DNA of 64,000 bases from Comamonadaceae bacterium. GTDB taxonomy: Bacteria; Pseudomonadota; Gammaproteobacteria; Burkholderiales; Burkholderiaceae_C. The position numbers and the translations under genes were made by a program. The notes under the pieces were generated by a model. The model saw only the letters and a program-made list of their open reading frames with translations, ran no database searches and was not told where the DNA came from. Location: NCBI GenBank assembly GCA_027486555.1, contig JAIXOX010000006.1, positions 1 through 64,000 on the forward strand, in the 5' to 3' direction. Positions 62,992 to 64,000 of the stretch are shown here, one piece after another (the stretch's first letter is position 1; each line of letters begins with the position of its first letter).

Positions 62992-63747
62992 ATGCACCTT
63001 GCCATGGACGCCAAAACCACCGCCAACTCCAGCCTGTATTTGTTTGAAAAGTTCGAAGCTGGGGTCATTCATCTGGATGCCCAGCGCAACGTGCTGGCCA
63101 TGAACGACTTTGCACGTCGGGTTTTGCCTGTGGACGAGAAACAGCCGTTTAACAAACTCGTCACCTCTTTCCACCCCGAGCGCTCCAAACCCAAGGTCAA
63201 TTTTTTGCTCGACGAAGCCTCGGGTTGCCCCATGGCCAACGCGGTCCCGATGACCATGATCATCAACATCCCCGAACAGGTGCTGCTGATCAAGGTCAGC
63301 CGTCTGGGCGATGTCAATGGCGACACCACTGGTTTTGCCTTGGTGTTTTACGACGTGACCCAAGTGGTCAGCCAAGAACTTCCCCTTGCTGAGCCGCCCG
63401 CCAAAAACATGCGCCTGTCGCGCATCCCGATGGTGGCCGATCAAAAAGTTTCGTTTGTGGACACCGCCGATGTGCTCAGCCTGGAGTCTCAAGCCCACTA
63501 CACCCGGGTGCTCACGCGTGAGGGTTACCACTTTTGCAACCTGAGCATCGGCGATCTGGCGCTGCGCCTGGACCCGGCGCTGTTCATGCGGGTACACCGC
63601 TGTTTTATTGTCAATTTGCAGGCCGTGCAGTCATTGGGGCGCGAAGGCAGCAAAACCCACATCGTGCTCAAAGGCAAAAACACCCAAGCCGTGCCCGTGT
63701 CACGCAGCGAAGTCGCCCGATTGCGCGAGGCGCTGGGCTTGGGCTGA
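62992..63747 (+). CDS. rcoM: PAS-LytTR regulator resembling the CO sensor RcoM
   Basis: A 251-residue one-component regulator. An N-terminal PAS domain (about residues 14-115) and a C-terminal LytTR DNA-binding domain (about residues 150-245, SFVDTADVLSLESQAHYTRV) are seen. In RcoM the PAS domain binds haem through a His and, when reduced, a Met that CO displaces. Here His61 (TSFHPERSKPK), Cys79 and Met89 (PMTMIINIPEQ) fall in the corresponding stretch; the Cys to Met spacing of 10 equals RcoM, and His to Cys is 18 rather than 20. CO sensing is therefore a good hypothesis. ATG at 62992 or 63004. No CO dehydrogenase gene lies in the window. Confidence 0.72.
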   Translation: MHLAMDAKTTANSSLYLFEKFEAGVIHLDAQRNVLAMNDFARRVLPVDEKQPFNKLVTSFHPERSKPKVNFLLDEASGCPMANAVPMTMIINIPEQVLLIKVSRLGDVNGDTTGFALVFYDVTQVVSQELPLAEPPAKNMRLSRIPMVADQKVSFVDTADVLSLESQAHYTRVLTREGYHFCNLSIGDLALRLDPALFMRVHRCFIVNLQAVQSLGREGSKTHIVLKGKNTQAVPVSRSEVARLREALGLG

Positions 63748-63753
63748 GCCTCA

Positions 63754-64000
63754 CAGACCACCACCCATCGCCCCGGGGGCGGGGCTCCTACAAAAAGCAG
63801 GCTTGCCCCTGTGGGAGCGACGCCCCCGTCGCGAAAAGCCCCGCAGACCACCACCCATCGCCCCGGGGGGCGGGGCTCCTACAAGAAGCAGGCTTGCCCC
63901 TGTAGGAGCGACGCCCCCGTCGCGAAAAGCCCCGCAGACCACCACCCATCGCCCCGGGGGCGGGGCTCCTACAAAAAGCAGGCTTGCCCCTGTGGGAGCG
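63754..64000. repeat. Tandem array of the dispersed intergenic repeat, copy 5 onward
   Basis: A unit of about 90 bases starting CAGACCACCACCCATCGCCC repeats at 63754, 63844 and 63935, the last cut off by the window end. Each unit has two hairpin-forming blocks (CCCCGGGGGCGGGGCTCCTA and GGGAGCGACGCCCCCGTCGC). Units are near-identical, which suggests recent amplification. Confidence 0.9.

Noticed and set aside
63754-64000. CRISPR array at the right end
   Set aside because: Units of about 90 bases are near-identical throughout with no unique spacers; the same unit is dispersed between genes.

Overview
The window looks like a chromosome segment of a GC-rich betaproteobacterium, most likely Burkholderiales/Comamonadaceae. 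The signs are several Bug/TTT-type solute receptors, two class I GAPDH genes, a GTP-type PEP carboxykinase, a hut operon of the N-formylglutamate type, and dispersed REP-like intergenic repeats. No rRNA, tRNA, CRISPR or prophage was seen. This is inference from gene content, not a species call.

Layout. 1-930: 3' part of a GAPDH gene. 1083-1644: a BrnT/BrnA toxin-antitoxin pair. 1710-3595: a short integron-like cassette cluster with three attC-like sites and no integrase (NUDIX, VOC plus DUF1801-like, membrane protein). 3949-6905: a GMC oxidoreductase and a divergent AlkB-type alkane hydroxylase. 7089-16085: one long minus-strand unit made of an NMT1/SsuA-type ABC transporter, hutC, hutH, hutU, hutI and hutG, preceded by two matching 12-bp dyads that are probable HutC operators. 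16415-18072: a class II aldolase-like gene and a Crp/Fnr regulator.

18207-26288 is the most striking part: an ABC importer, a TauD-type Fe(II)/2-oxoglutarate dioxygenase, a CoA-acylating-type aldehyde dehydrogenase and bacterial-microcompartment shell genes (BMC-T, BMC-P, BMC-H, BMC-T), plus an unusual SnoaL/Cys-rich fusion protein. The genes are tightly packed and mostly overlapping. A 965-bp block carrying BMC-H and BMC-T recurs at 30132-31096, about 94% identical by hand count. It abuts the wreck of an IS91-type transposase. Between the copies lie an AraC regulator, a secreted SnoaL protein, an enoyl-CoA hydratase remnant, a cytochrome b561 and a LigB-type dioxygenase. A reasonable model is that an imported small acid (sulfonate-like or similar) is cleaved oxidatively to an aldehyde, which is handled as a CoA thioester inside a protein shell. 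The substrate is not known.

31274-44430: a small His/Ala-rich protein, a complete second GAPDH gene, a sigma-54 activator with a probable binding region and -24/-12 promoter in front of a SnoaL-FMO monooxygenase, an LRR-kinase protein, a hydroxyisobutyrate-dehydrogenase-like enzyme, a methyltransferase remnant, a threonine-dehydratase-like enzyme, a LysR/metallophosphoesterase pair and an EamA transporter. 44500-53480: a broken lipoprotein gene, pckG, modABC, a thioesterase, a class V aminotransferase and a DadA-like oxidase.

53539-62806: DUF3237, a DAHP-synthase-like remnant, and a sugar-acid cluster (enolase-superfamily dehydratase, GarD-like dehydratase, LacI regulator, two Bug receptors, IlvD/Edd dehydratase, RraA-like protein), with two TGGTAGCGCTACCA-type operators flanking the LacI gene. 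62992-63747: a PAS-LytTR protein resembling the CO sensor RcoM. The window ends in a tandem array of the intergenic repeat.
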